Assembly: GCA_023458095.1 (NCBI GenBank)
Contig: JAEXAS010000014.1
Location: 62,001 to 126,000, forward strand
Source: Actinomycetes bacterium
GTDB lineage: Bacteria > Actinomycetota > Actinomycetes > Propionibacteriales > Propionibacteriaceae
Reading direction: 5' to 3'
DNA: 64,000 nt
Every line of letters starts with the position of its first letter. Position 1 is the stretch's first letter. Shown here piece after piece: positions 34,249 through 42,209 of this stretch. The notes below the pieces were generated by a model, which was not told the origin of the DNA, searched no databases, and saw only the letters and a program-made list of their open reading frames with translations. The position numbers and the translations under genes are program-made.

Positions 34249-34992
34249 GTGGACAGCGACATCATTCTCACCGTCGACGACGGCCTCGTCGCCGACGCGG
34301 CAAGCTTCTTTGCTGCCGGCGTGCACCTCCTGGACCTGCTCGACGACCTCGCAGACAACGCCTCCGTCAGGTGGAGCGTGGCAGAGCTGCGCCGCGCCTC
34401 GGCCGTTTCCGGGCTCGCGGCCGACGGCGACTACCGCGAGGCTGGTGTGGCCGCCGCACTCAGCGCCGTGCGCGGTCTCGCGGCCATCCGTGAAGGCCGA
34501 GGGCTGCCGCGAGACTGGACCCCTGAGGCGCTCACTCACGCCAAGGACCTGGTGCGGAGTTCCGGGGGCAACGCCAAGGTCGAGACCCGTGAGAACGTCG
34601 TGTGGCTCGACGCCACGCTGCGGAACCGCATCGAGGAGATCGCTCCCTGGGTGCGCGAGTACTTCGGCATGGTGCGCGGCCAGCTGACCGGCGTCAACGT
34701 GACCCGCGGCAACCGAGCGTCCGTGAAGCCCGCCGGGGGCGGTCGAGTGGTCCACGTGGGTTTCCCTTCCACCATCGCCCAGAAGTTCGCCGACGGGCTG
34801 TTCCAGTTCGTCGAGGTCGAGGGGATGGTCAAGCAGAACGAGGACGGTCGTGTCTACCAGGTGGCGGCCGAGGACGTCCGCGTGGTCGAAGAGTCCCCCG
34901 TGCCCTGGGAGGAACTGTTCGGATACGTGCCCGAGATCACCGACGGGCTGTCGGTCGCCGACTACCTGGAGGGCATCCGTGGCGAAGAGTGA
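34249..34992 (+). CDS. Unknown protein paired with PIN nuclease (candidate antitoxin or partner)
   Basis: A 247-residue cytoplasmic protein of no family I recognise. The GTG start at 34249 follows AAAGGAGG by 4 nt. The first 110 residues are helical (AASFFAAGVHLLDLLDDLADNASVRW); residues about 150-215 look beta-rich with Gly turns (NVTRGNRASVKPAGGGRVVHVGFPS, EVEGMVKQNEDGRVYQVAAEDVRVV). The C-terminus is acidic. It overlaps the PIN-domain gene by 14 bp, the geometry of VapB-VapC modules. VapB antitoxins are usually only 70-90 residues with an obvious DNA-binding fold, so this is either a new kind of antitoxin or another partner. Confidence 0.6.
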   Translation: MDSDIILTVDDGLVADAASFFAAGVHLLDLLDDLADNASVRWSVAELRRASAVSGLAADGDYREAGVAAALSAVRGLAAIREGRGLPRDWTPEALTHAKDLVRSSGGNAKVETRENVVWLDATLRNRIEEIAPWVREYFGMVRGQLTGVNVTRGNRASVKPAGGGRVVHVGFPSTIAQKFADGLFQFVEVEGMVKQNEDGRVYQVAAEDVRVVEESPVPWEELFGYVPEITDGLSVADYLEGIRGEE

Positions 34993-35536
34993 CCTCAAGC
35001 GCGTGCTCCTTGACTCCAGCGCGCTACTGGCCTTCATCAAGGGCGAACCGGCTGCCGCCAGACTCATCCCCCTGATGGGGCTGGTCGACCGTGGTGAGGT
35101 CCAGGTCGTCGCGTCGGTTCTGACCTTGGCCGAGGTATACAGGCAGTCCACCGCAGTCGAGGAGGCCGAGCGCAAGCACCAGAACGCCAAGTTGAAGAAC
35201 ATCCGTCTCAAGCTGGAGGCCAGAGAGACCCTCCTGCTCGATGTCACGATCCCGATCGCCCGGAAGGCCACCGAGTACCGCATCGCGCACGGCATGAAGG
35301 TTCCCGATGCCGTCCACCTGGCGACCGCCGTGCTCAACGGGTGCGACTGGCTGGTCACGCTCGACGACGACTTCCCCTTGGCCGTCGAGGGCGTGCAGGT
35401 GGTCCGAACGGAGCTGCTGAACGAGGATGCCGTGCTGCCCTGGGAGGGGCAGCCGCTCCAGCTGGACCTGTTCACTGACCATGACGCTCACAACGTGGTG
35501 GAGTTCAAGCCGCGGGACGTGGCTGAACGCGAGTGA
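34979..35536 (+). CDS. PIN-domain nuclease, VapC-like
   Basis: A 185-residue protein. The PIN acidic quartet is visible: Asp in VLLDSSALLAFIKGEP, Glu in LTLAEVYRQ, Asp in KVPDAVHLATAVL and Asp in WLVTLDDDFP. VapC toxins are metal-dependent RNases that cut tRNA or rRNA. A Lys/Glu-rich helix (AVEEAERKHQNAKLKNIRLKLEA) and 40 C-terminal residues beyond the core make it longer than usual VapC (about 130). It starts on GTG within the upstream gene, suggesting coupled translation as in toxin-antitoxin pairs. Confidence 0.8.
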   Translation: MAKSDLKRVLLDSSALLAFIKGEPAAARLIPLMGLVDRGEVQVVASVLTLAEVYRQSTAVEEAERKHQNAKLKNIRLKLEARETLLLDVTIPIARKATEYRIAHGMKVPDAVHLATAVLNGCDWLVTLDDDFPLAVEGVQVVRTELLNEDAVLPWEGQPLQLDLFTDHDAHNVVEFKPRDVAERE

Positions 35537-35666
35537 AGCTCGTCCGTGATCGACATCCCTCGCGGCGTGTGATGGAAACCCGGGCGGCGCGCGCCGTCGC
35601 CCTCCTTGTCGGACCCCCTCGATAGACTTTCTCGGAACGAGGGATCGGTCGCAGGGAAGCAGGGAC

Positions 35667-36782
35667 ATGGCAGGAAACGAGACGCTCAGCGCGAGAAACC
35701 GCAACTCCGCTGACGAGTTTTACACGGCGCTCACCGACGTGGAGGCCGAGCTTCGCCACTACCGCGACCAGCTGAGCGGTAAGGTCGTCTTCTGCAACTG
35801 CGACGACCCCTACGAGAGCAACTTCTTCAAGTACTTCGCCATGAACTTCAACCACCTGGGGTTGAAGAAACTCATTGCCACCAGCTACGCCGGCTCGCCC
35901 ATCACCGGCGAGCAGCTCCCCCTGTTCGAGGTCGAAGGGCTCCGCCACACCCGCCCCTTGCGCGAGGTCTACAAGGTCGAGATCACCGAGGTCCCAGACC
36001 GCAACGACGACGGAGCGATCGACCTGCTCGACGTCGAGGACCTGCTGCGCCACGACGGCAACGTCGTCACGCCGCTGGAGGGCGACGGCGACTTCGCCAG
36101 CCCCGAGTGCCTCGACCTGCTGGACGAAGCCGACATCGTGGTGACCAACCCGCCTTGGAGCCTCATCAGGACCTTCATCCCCCTGCTGATCGAACGAGGC
36201 AAGGAGTTCCTCGTCCTGGGAGACCAGAACTTCATCACCTACCGCGAGATCTTCCGGGAGATCGTCGCCAACAGACTGTGGTTCGGCTACAACAACGGCG
36301 GCACCAAGTGGTTCCGGGTCCCCGACGACTACGAGATCAAGACCGAGTCGCGCAAGAAGATCGTCGACGGCATCAAGTACTTCAGCATGGGCCGGGCCTA
36401 CTGGTTCACCAACCTCGACACCACCAAGCGCCACGACGAACTTCCGCTGTACAAGCGCTATTCGCCCGAGGAGTTCCCCACCTACACCAACTACCCGGCC
36501 ATCGAGGTGGGGAAGGTGGCCGAGATCCCCTACGACTACGACGGTGAGATGGGCGTGCCAATCACATTCCTCGACAAGTACAACCCAGACCAGTTCGAGA
36601 TCCTCGGCCAGAGCATCGAGCTTGCCGAACCCATGTCCAAGTACGCCGCCAAGGAGGACTACGTCAGCAAGAAGGGCAAGGTCGTGGGTGGCACCGGCAA
36701 GTTCTTCGTCCCCATTGGGGACGGCAAACACGAAGGCGTGTACCAGCGCGTGGTCATCAAGCGGATCGGACATGCATCGTGA
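35667..36782 (+). CDS. EcoRI-family adenine-specific DNA methyltransferase
   Basis: A 371-residue protein matching the M.EcoRI family in order and length: an N-terminal SNSADEFYT-like start (NRNSADEFYTALTDVE), VVFCNCDDPYESNFFKYF, then the catalytic motif VVTNPPWSLIRTF (NPPW), EFLVLGDQNFITYREIF and IKYFSMGRAYWFTNLD. It should methylate N6 of adenine in double-stranded DNA. Its stop overlaps the start of the DUF262-HNH gene by 4 bp, so expression of modification and nuclease is coupled. The target sequence cannot be read from the protein. Confidence 0.92.
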   Translation: MAGNETLSARNRNSADEFYTALTDVEAELRHYRDQLSGKVVFCNCDDPYESNFFKYFAMNFNHLGLKKLIATSYAGSPITGEQLPLFEVEGLRHTRPLREVYKVEITEVPDRNDDGAIDLLDVEDLLRHDGNVVTPLEGDGDFASPECLDLLDEADIVVTNPPWSLIRTFIPLLIERGKEFLVLGDQNFITYREIFREIVANRLWFGYNNGGTKWFRVPDDYEIKTESRKKIVDGIKYFSMGRAYWFTNLDTTKRHDELPLYKRYSPEEFPTYTNYPAIEVGKVAEIPYDYDGEMGVPITFLDKYNPDQFEILGQSIELAEPMSKYAAKEDYVSKKGKVVGGTGKFFVPIGDGKHEGVYQRVVIKRIGHAS

Positions 36783-37927
36783 AGATCGAACTGAGGCCGA
36801 TCGCCATCCGCGAGATCGTCGAGAACTACCGCGATAACGCCGAGGAGGGCGTCCTCGGCTACGACGGCAAGCTGAACATCCGCCCGCCGTACCAGCGCGA
36901 GTTCGTCTACAAGGACAAGCAGCGAGACGCCGTCATCGACACCGTCTTCAAGGGCTTCCCGCTCAACGTCTTCTACTGGATCGTCAACGAGGACGGCACC
37001 TTCGAGCTCCTCGATGGCCAACAGCGCACAGTCTCGATCTCCCAGTACGCCGCAGGCGACTTCTCGGTCGACGTGAACGGCAACCGCAAGGGCTTCCAGA
37101 ACCTCACCACCGACGAGCGCGAGCGCTTCCTGGACTACGAGCTGATGGTCTACCGCTGCGAGGGCACCGATTCGGAGAAGATCGACTGGTTCCGGATCAT
37201 CAACATCGCCGGCGAGAAGCTCACCGACCAGGAGCTGCTGAACGCGGTCTACACCGGCCCGTGGCTCGTGCACGCCAAGTCGATCTTCTCCAAGACCGGC
37301 GGTGCCGCCTACGGCCTCGGCGACAAGTACCTCACCGGAGCGCCCATCAGGCAGGACTACCTGGAGACCGCGCTGAAGTGGATCGCCGGTGCCCAAGGCC
37401 TCAAGGGCACCGACGCCATCGAGCAGTACATGGCCGATCACCAGCACGACCAGAACGCCAACGGGCTGTGGACCTACTTCCGCAACGTCCTCAACTGGGT
37501 CGAGGACACCTTCGTCGAGTACCGCAAGGAGATGAAGGGCATCGCCTGGGGTCCGCTCTACGACCGGTACGGCAAGGATCCCGTCGACACGGCCGCTCTC
37601 GAAGCCGAGGTAACCGAGCTGATGGCCGACGACGAGGTCAAGAACAAGAAAGGCATCTACCCATTCGTCCTGACCCGCGACGAGAAGCACCTGAACCTCC
37701 GGCAGTTCGACAACACTGCCCGACGTGGGGCATTCGAGCGTCAGAAGGGTCGCTGCGCCAACGGGGCCAAGTGCAAGAGTGTGGGCAACGATGACGGCCA
37801 GATGGCCTTCAGCATCGGCGACATGGACGCGGACCACATCGTCCCGTGGAGCAAGGGCGGGAAGACCACACCGCAGAACTGTCAGATGCTATGCATCGCC
37901 TGCAATCGGAGCAAGGGCGACCTGTGA
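36779..37927 (+). CDS. DUF262 - HNH endonuclease, likely restriction component
   Basis: A 382-residue protein starting at GTG overlapping the methylase stop. DUF262 (ParB/GmrS-like) is recognised by IRPPYQREFVYKDKQRDAVIDTVFKGFPLN and FELLDGQQRTVSISQYAAGDF; this domain binds or hydrolyses nucleotide in GmrSD-type enzymes. The C-terminus is an HNH nuclease: CANGAKCKS, then MDADHIVPWSKGGKTTPQNCQMLCIACNRSKGD with DH, N and H metal/catalytic residues. Next to an adenine methylase, it is probably the cutting partner sensing unmodified DNA. The AbiV gene overlaps its 3' end as GTGA. Confidence 0.9.
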   Translation: MKIELRPIAIREIVENYRDNAEEGVLGYDGKLNIRPPYQREFVYKDKQRDAVIDTVFKGFPLNVFYWIVNEDGTFELLDGQQRTVSISQYAAGDFSVDVNGNRKGFQNLTTDERERFLDYELMVYRCEGTDSEKIDWFRIINIAGEKLTDQELLNAVYTGPWLVHAKSIFSKTGGAAYGLGDKYLTGAPIRQDYLETALKWIAGAQGLKGTDAIEQYMADHQHDQNANGLWTYFRNVLNWVEDTFVEYRKEMKGIAWGPLYDRYGKDPVDTAALEAEVTELMADDEVKNKKGIYPFVLTRDEKHLNLRQFDNTARRGAFERQKGRCANGAKCKSVGNDDGQMAFSIGDMDADHIVPWSKGGKTTPQNCQMLCIACNRSKGDL

Positions 37928-38631
37928 CGACAGCGATGGTACCCGCCGAGGCGCGCGCCTTCTGGAAGGCGCTGATGGACAACGCCTCCTCGCTCATCAC
38001 CGACGCGCACGTCCTCCTGGAGGCAGGCTCGTTCGGCAGGGCACGCTCCCTGACGGTCCTGGCGCAGGAGGAGCTCGGCAAGGCCTTGTGGGTGTACGAG
38101 ACCTTCGAGCAGGCCTGGTCGACCGGAGACGAGGAACCCAAGGCCGTCGACGAGTTGCGCAGGCGCGGCCGCGACCACGTCCGCAAGTACGCCGCTGCGT
38201 TCGTCTTCGGCGACGAGCTACCCATGTTCTGGGGCGACTACAACAGCCTGAGGCAACCCGAGGAGGACGAGAGCTGGGAGGCCGCCCACGAGCGCTGGCG
38301 CCGTGAGACCGACGATGCGGCGGACCAGGCCAACCGGCGCAAGCAGGCGGGCTTCTACGTCGACCGTGACGCCGACGGCACAGTCACGTCGCCCTCATCG
38401 ATCGACGCTGGTACCACGGCCGAGGACCTCCAAACGGCCGCTCAGGTCGTCGAGATGCTCCTGATCAAGGACCACTCCCGCATGAAGCACGACGCCCAGA
38501 CCCCCTACGACAGCACCCATGAGCAGCAGTTCAGACTCCTGCCGATCTCGCACCCCGAGCACTGGGCAGCTGCGTCGGAGTCCTTCCGCAACAGCGGCGG
38601 GCGCGTGTTTCCGACGACTGACGATGAGTAG
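37924..38631 (+). CDS. AbiV-family abortive-infection protein
   Basis: A 235-residue helical protein. The AbiV (HEPN-like) signature is clear: FWKALMDNASSLITDAHVLLEAGSFGRARSLTVLAQEELGKALWVYETFEQAW, in which EELGKA is the conserved core. In Lactococcus AbiV blocks translation after phage infection. The start is the GTG at 37924 overlapping the nuclease stop; an ATG at 37936 is possible. Position as third gene of the methylase-nuclease operon suggests a back-up suicide function if restriction fails. Confidence 0.87.
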   Translation: MTTAMVPAEARAFWKALMDNASSLITDAHVLLEAGSFGRARSLTVLAQEELGKALWVYETFEQAWSTGDEEPKAVDELRRRGRDHVRKYAAAFVFGDELPMFWGDYNSLRQPEEDESWEAAHERWRRETDDAADQANRRKQAGFYVDRDADGTVTSPSSIDAGTTAEDLQTAAQVVEMLLIKDHSRMKHDAQTPYDSTHEQQFRLLPISHPEHWAAASESFRNSGGRVFPTTDDE

Positions 38632-38638
38632 ACGGCTA

Positions 38639-38656
38639 GCACCGCAGACGCGGTGC
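38639..38656 (+). terminator. Weak hairpin after AbiV
   Basis: GCACCGC (38639-38645) and its complement (38650-38656) surround a 4-nt loop, 8 nt after the AbiV stop. Stem is short; it could end the defence operon. Confidence 0.4.
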
Positions 38657-38761
38657 CGGGAGACCTCGTGAGGATCCGGCCGCGCGCCCGCAAGCGCTGA
38701 TTCACCCGAGCACGGCTGCGAGGGTGTGCGCCGGGTCCTCCTGACCACCGAGGAGGAACCC

Positions 38762-38926
38762 ATGACCGAGAAGACCACCACGACCACCGAGCGCATCGGC
38801 ATATCGCCGAGTGGGGGAGGCATTGCCGTTTGGGTAGGCGAGGAGATCACCCTGCACTTGGACTGGGAGCAGGCCCGACAGCTCTACACCCTCCTCGCCG
38901 ACCAGCTCGACGGAGCCGAGCGATGA
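38762..38926 (+). CDS. Small hypothetical protein upstream of ArdA
   Basis: A 54-residue protein with AGGAGG 6 nt before its ATG. Ends in WEQARQLYTLLADQLDGAER, an amphipathic helix. The stop overlaps the ardA start as ATGA, so it is probably translated and coupled to ArdA. No family recognised; compact, acidic size would fit a small antirestriction or DNA-mimic helper, but that is only conjecture. Confidence 0.6.
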   Translation: MTEKTTTTTERIGISPSGGGIAVWVGEEITLHLDWEQARQLYTLLADQLDGAER

Positions 38927-39477
38927 CCGCCACCATGACCGACGAGCCCCCTCGCGTATGGGTGAGCTGCCTGCACTGCTACAACAACTGCCACCTCGTC
39001 GGAGACTGGTTCGAGGCCACCGAGGCAGACACCATCACCATCGCCGACGTCCACCGGGGGTCTGGGAAGGCCTACGCAGCCTGCGAAGAACTCTGGGTGA
39101 TGGACCACGAGTTCATCCCCGTGACCGGCGAGTTCGGGCTCCTGGAGGCCGCTGAGTGGGGCCGGGCCTACGAGGAGGCCGGTGCCGAGCGGTGGCCCGC
39201 CGTCTGCGCATGGGTCCAATCAGGCATGCACGTCACCGAGGGGACCGGCGAGATCCCCGTCCTGTCCGAGTTCGAGGAGCGTTACGCAGGGCACTGGGAG
39301 AGCTTCGAGGAGTATGCAGACATGTTCGCCGAGGAGACCGATCTGATGGACCGGTGGCCCGACGAGGCCAAGCGGTACTTCGACTGGAGTGCGTGGCGTC
39401 GGGACCTCGCGTACGACTACACGGTCTGCGATGCCCCGGCGCCCGAGTACGGCGTGTTCATCTTCCACAACATGTGA
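38923..39477 (+). CDS. ardA: ArdA-family antirestriction protein
   Basis: A 184-residue, strongly acidic protein with the ArdA plan. It has an N-terminal RVWVSCLHCYNNCHLVGDWFEATE, the middle FEERYAGHWESFEEYADMFAEE and the C-terminal RYFDWSAWRRDLAYDYTV, the YxGxxxSxEEYA and YFDWExFxRDL blocks of the family. ArdA dimers mimic bent DNA and inhibit type I restriction and modification, helping a plasmid survive entry into a new host. Its ATG overlaps the stop of the small upstream gene. Slightly longer than typical ArdA (about 165). Confidence 0.85.
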   Translation: MTATMTDEPPRVWVSCLHCYNNCHLVGDWFEATEADTITIADVHRGSGKAYAACEELWVMDHEFIPVTGEFGLLEAAEWGRAYEEAGAERWPAVCAWVQSGMHVTEGTGEIPVLSEFEERYAGHWESFEEYADMFAEETDLMDRWPDEAKRYFDWSAWRRDLAYDYTVCDAPAPEYGVFIFHNM

Positions 39478-39493
39478 CCGACAGGTCGTGAGC

Positions 39494-39525
39494 AGAACCC
39501 CGGAGCCAGTCGGCTCCGGGGTTCT
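39494..39525 (+). terminator. Terminator after ardA, 14-bp stem
   Basis: AGAACCCCGGAGCC (39494-39507) and its exact complement (39512-39525) surround a 4-nt loop and are followed by TCATTT. It lies between convergent operons and could serve both. Confidence 0.85.
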
Positions 39526-39549
39526 TCATTTCGGTCAACCAGCTCAGCC

Positions 39550-40515
39550 TCACCAGTGCTGGAAATCCTCGCCAAGGCGCTTCGCCAGCCACCACACCAG
39601 CCAGCCGAACAAACCCAGCCCAGCTAGCGTGCCCGCCGCGATGAGTGCTTTGTGCCACCAGGCCTGCGCGGCGGTGAAGGCGTCCCACGCCCAGCCGAGC
39701 AGAGGTCCGAAGCCAGCGGCGTACCCGATGCCGCCAACCAGGCCGCCCACGATCAGCAGCATGGCAGCGAGGGGGAGCAGCGCGAGCCCGAGACGCCCGA
39801 CGGCCGTCCAGGTCACGCGCCCGGACAGCCGCTCCACGCGGCCCTCAGCGGCCCGCACAGCCGCGACGACCTCATCAGCCTTGCCCAGCACCGCCTCGAC
39901 CTCGCGCGTCGCCGAAACGGTGCGGTCAGCGCCGACGGTCGCGACCCTCGCCTCGAACCCGGCCAACACAGCCTCCACGCGGGCGACAGCAGGGGCAAGG
40001 GCACGCTGGAGTCGCCTGTCGAGCTGACCGGCGAAGTGGGCGTTGACCTTGTCCGTGTCGATACGGATCGTCCCCCGCTTCTTCACAGCCTCGACCAGCT
40101 CAGCCGAACTCCGGCTCATCGTCGCCAGCGTCTCGTTGATCGACTTCATCATCGAGTGCGCGTCCAGGTCCGACCTGCGCACTGACGACCCGTCGGGCAG
40201 CTTCACGGCTTCGCTGCGGCTCAGCTGCGAGGCGACGGCGGCGAGCGTCCTCTCGATCTCGCTCAGCCTGCTCTTCGTCTCGTCGTCGAGCTGCAGCGTC
40301 GAGGGCGGCTCGTGCTGCAGCGAGGTCGACAACCGCGCCAGGCGCAGGTCCTGCTGCTCGTCCAACGCCTTCACGAACCCGGTCTGGGCCGCGACGTTCT
40401 TCGTCAGCTTCTTGAGCTGATGCTCGACGCCGGATAGGCGCGAGTTCAACGCCTCCAGCGTCTCCATAGTCGACTGCTGCTCGTCGGCCTGCTTGATCCT
40501 GTCCAGCGCTCCCAT
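39550..40515 (-). CDS. Coiled-coil membrane protein overlapping the relaxase gene (MobB-like)
   Basis: A 321-residue protein. The first 150 residues predict long coiled coils (LEALNSRLSGVEHQLKKLTKNVA, LSEIERTLAAVASQLSRSEAV); two C-terminal membrane helices follow (LALLPLAAMLLIVGGLVGGIGY and ALIAAGTLAGLGLFGWLVWWLA). AGAAGGGA lies about 9 nt before the ATG. The first 416 bp overlap the relaxase frame. Over the first 25 codons 23 third positions are G/C in this frame, against 9 in the relaxase frame, so this is the truly coding frame there. MobB proteins of RSF1010-type plasmids are likewise encoded inside the relaxase gene and associate with membrane; the analogy is positional. Confidence 0.75.
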   Translation of the reverse strand: MGALDRIKQADEQQSTMETLEALNSRLSGVEHQLKKLTKNVAAQTGFVKALDEQQDLRLARLSTSLQHEPPSTLQLDDETKSRLSEIERTLAAVASQLSRSEAVKLPDGSSVRRSDLDAHSMMKSINETLATMSRSSAELVEAVKKRGTIRIDTDKVNAHFAGQLDRRLQRALAPAVARVEAVLAGFEARVATVGADRTVSATREVEAVLGKADEVVAAVRAAEGRVERLSGRVTWTAVGRLGLALLPLAAMLLIVGGLVGGIGYAAGFGPLLGWAWDAFTAAQAWWHKALIAAGTLAGLGLFGWLVWWLAKRLGEDFQHW

Positions 40516-41326
40516 GAGCCTGTCCCTTCTGTGCGTGATAGTCGAAGATCTGTTGCGCGCCCTCGGTGGTGAACTCGCGCGTGAGGACCGAAGCCTTCTT
40601 GCGGCCCCACTTCCCGTTGTCGTCCCGACGCATCGAGTAGGTCCACCCGTCGCGGTCGGTCACCCTGAGTCGGACGCCATGCCCGGCGAGGACGTGCTCG
40701 AACGCCTCGCGATTCGTCGAGCGGGGATCGGCCAGCGACTCGTAGATGTGGTCACCGAGGACCTGCTCGAAGCCCCCTGGCTTGAACTCATCGCGGCGCA
40801 ACTCCCAATCGGGCTTGGGACGCTGCGGGTCAGGGTTCGGGTCGTAGCCAGCCTCGACGAGCAGTTCGTCGTTGAGTTGGTGCAGCCCACGACTCCAGCT
40901 CGTGTTTCTCTTGAGCGCCTTACCGGTGCTCTCATCGTGGTTGACGACGTAGATGTGCCCGTGGACGTGCTCGCCCTTGGAGTCGTCGTGGATGACGACC
41001 AGGTACTCGGCGCTGTAGGCAGCCTCGGTGAGTCCAACGCTGAGATCGAGCATCTTCTTGAGGTCGTCAGGGTTCTGGACGTCGAAGACCTTCGGGTCGC
41101 CAGCAAGCACCAGGTTGTAGGTCTCGTACCTACGGCTGTTGGCAGCGGCCTGCGCCTCGGCATAGGCGATGAACTCATCAGGCGACCCCATCGAGCTCGC
41201 GTAGGCAGCCGCCCGGTTGGTACCGCGCTTCCTGTGCTCCACGTACTCCCGACCACGACCGTAGAGCGCGTACATGACCCCGCTTCGGGCAGAGACGCCG
41301 CCTGCGATGGTCACCGTCGCGCTCAT
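40100..41326 (-). CDS. mobA: Plasmid-type relaxase (MobA)
   Basis: A frame of 408 residues whose first 250 are a relaxase. It has an N-terminal segment with candidate nucleophile Tyr (GVMYALYGRGREYVEHRKRG) and the histidine triad in GEHVHGHIYVVNHDESTG. After about residue 270 the translation becomes low-complexity (Arg/Ala/Glu-rich), with poor codon bias, and overlaps another gene, so the true end is doubtful. The ATG overlaps the MobC stop (ATGA). It would nick oriT and pilot the element through a conjugative pore supplied in trans. The HVHGH motif and MobC partner fit a MOBP-like family; oriT was not identified. Confidence 0.82.
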   Translation of the reverse strand: MSATVTIAGGVSARSGVMYALYGRGREYVEHRKRGTNRAAAYASSMGSPDEFIAYAEAQAAANSRRYETYNLVLAGDPKVFDVQNPDDLKKMLDLSVGLTEAAYSAEYLVVIHDDSKGEHVHGHIYVVNHDESTGKALKRNTSWSRGLHQLNDELLVEAGYDPNPDPQRPKPDWELRRDEFKPGGFEQVLGDHIYESLADPRSTNREAFEHVLAGHGVRLRVTDRDGWTYSMRRDDNGKWGRKKASVLTREFTTEGAQQIFDYHAQKGQAHGSAGQDQAGRRAAVDYGDAGGVELAPIRRRASAQEADEERRGPDRVREGVGRAAGPAPGAVVDLAAARAALDAAARRRDEEQAERDREDARRRRLAAEPQRSREAARRVVSAQVGPGRALDDEVDQRDAGDDEPEFG

Positions 41327-41901
41327 GTCCTCGTCCGATCACCCAGGTCAGCACGACGAGCGGTGACAGCGGCGAGGGTACGGACGAGCAGATCGTCGTC
41401 GACGACCACCGTCACGGTCTCACCCGCTTTACGTGCCGTCGCCGCGTCACGGCGCAACCCGTTGAGGGTGACCCCGAGCCGCCGCAGCTGCTCGACCTCA
41501 GCAGCCGAGACTGCTGTCGGCCGAGGCCGGGCAGCGGCGCGCTCAATGAGCGCGACCTCTGCCCGACGGTCGTCCAGCGCGTCACGGACCACCGCACGCA
41601 CCCAGGCCGTCGGCTTGACGCCGAGGGCCTGAGCACGCCTATCGACCGCTTCACGGTCGGCACGGGAGACGCGCACATCAAGGTGCGAGTCGAGCGTCTC
41701 CCGTTCAGTCTCAGCCCCCCCACTGTGAAGCAGTGGTTGTGGGGGTACTGAGACACGGCCAGCAGGGATCTTGTCCGACAACTTCGCTTCGCTCGTGTCG
41801 TTCAAGATCCGCCGGCCCTCGTCCTCGGTCGCTACGCTCCCTGCGGGCGAGGGGGGTACAGACGCGCTGCGCGCGGTCAGGACGGGGGTCAGCCGTTCCA
41901 C
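41323..41901 (-). CDS. mobC: MobC-like relaxosome accessory protein
   Basis: About 192 residues from a GTG at 41901 (start uncertain). The core is a ribbon-helix-helix and helical region: HLDVRVSRADREAVDRRAQALGVKPTAWVRAVVRDALDD, then EVEQLRRLGVTLNGLRRDAATAR, which resembles the MobC/Bacterial mobilization family. The first 70 residues are Ser/Pro-rich and may not all be translated. It overlaps the relaxase by 4 bp and would assist melting or recognition of oriT. Confidence 0.8.
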   Translation of the reverse strand: MERLTPVLTARSASVPPSPAGSVATEDEGRRILNDTSEAKLSDKIPAGRVSVPPQPLLHSGGAETERETLDSHLDVRVSRADREAVDRRAQALGVKPTAWVRAVVRDALDDRRAEVALIERAAARPRPTAVSAAEVEQLRRLGVTLNGLRRDAATARKAGETVTVVVDDDLLVRTLAAVTARRADLGDRTRT

Positions 41902-42209
41902 GGCTGCATCACCTCCTCGCCGGGCTCGTCGGGGGTGGCAGCCTCGGGAGCGGACTCAGGCTCGGTCGGGCTCACCGCCCTCTTCGCCTTGCGCGAGCGC
42001 GCGGCCTTCTCGGCATCCAAGGCAGCACGCGCCTCGCCCTCCAGGCGGGCGTGCAGCTCAGGCTTCTGCGCCTTGAACAGCTCGACGACCCTCGCGTCGA
42101 CCTTGCGCTGCTCGGCCTCCGCCTGCTTGCGGAGCTTCGTGATGCGGTCGTTCGCCTTCTTCCGCTCGGCCGCGATGAGCTCCTCGAGATGGGTGGTGGT
42201 GTCAGTCAT
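41889..42209 (-). CDS. Small charged coiled-coil protein
   Basis: A 106-residue protein from the ATG at 42209, preceded by AAAGGA. The first 70 residues form one highly charged helix (HLEELIAAERKKANDRITKLRKQAEAEQRKVDARVVELFKAQ), the rest is Pro/Glu-rich (AVSPTEPESAPEAATPDEPGEE). Overlaps mobC at its 3' end and the DUF3223 gene at its start by 8 bp. No family recognised; a relaxosome or replication helper is possible from the operon position. Confidence 0.6.
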   Translation of the reverse strand: MTDTTTHLEELIAAERKKANDRITKLRKQAEAEQRKVDARVVELFKAQKPELHARLEGEARAALDAEKAARSRKAKRAVSPTEPESAPEAATPDEPGEEVMQPWNG

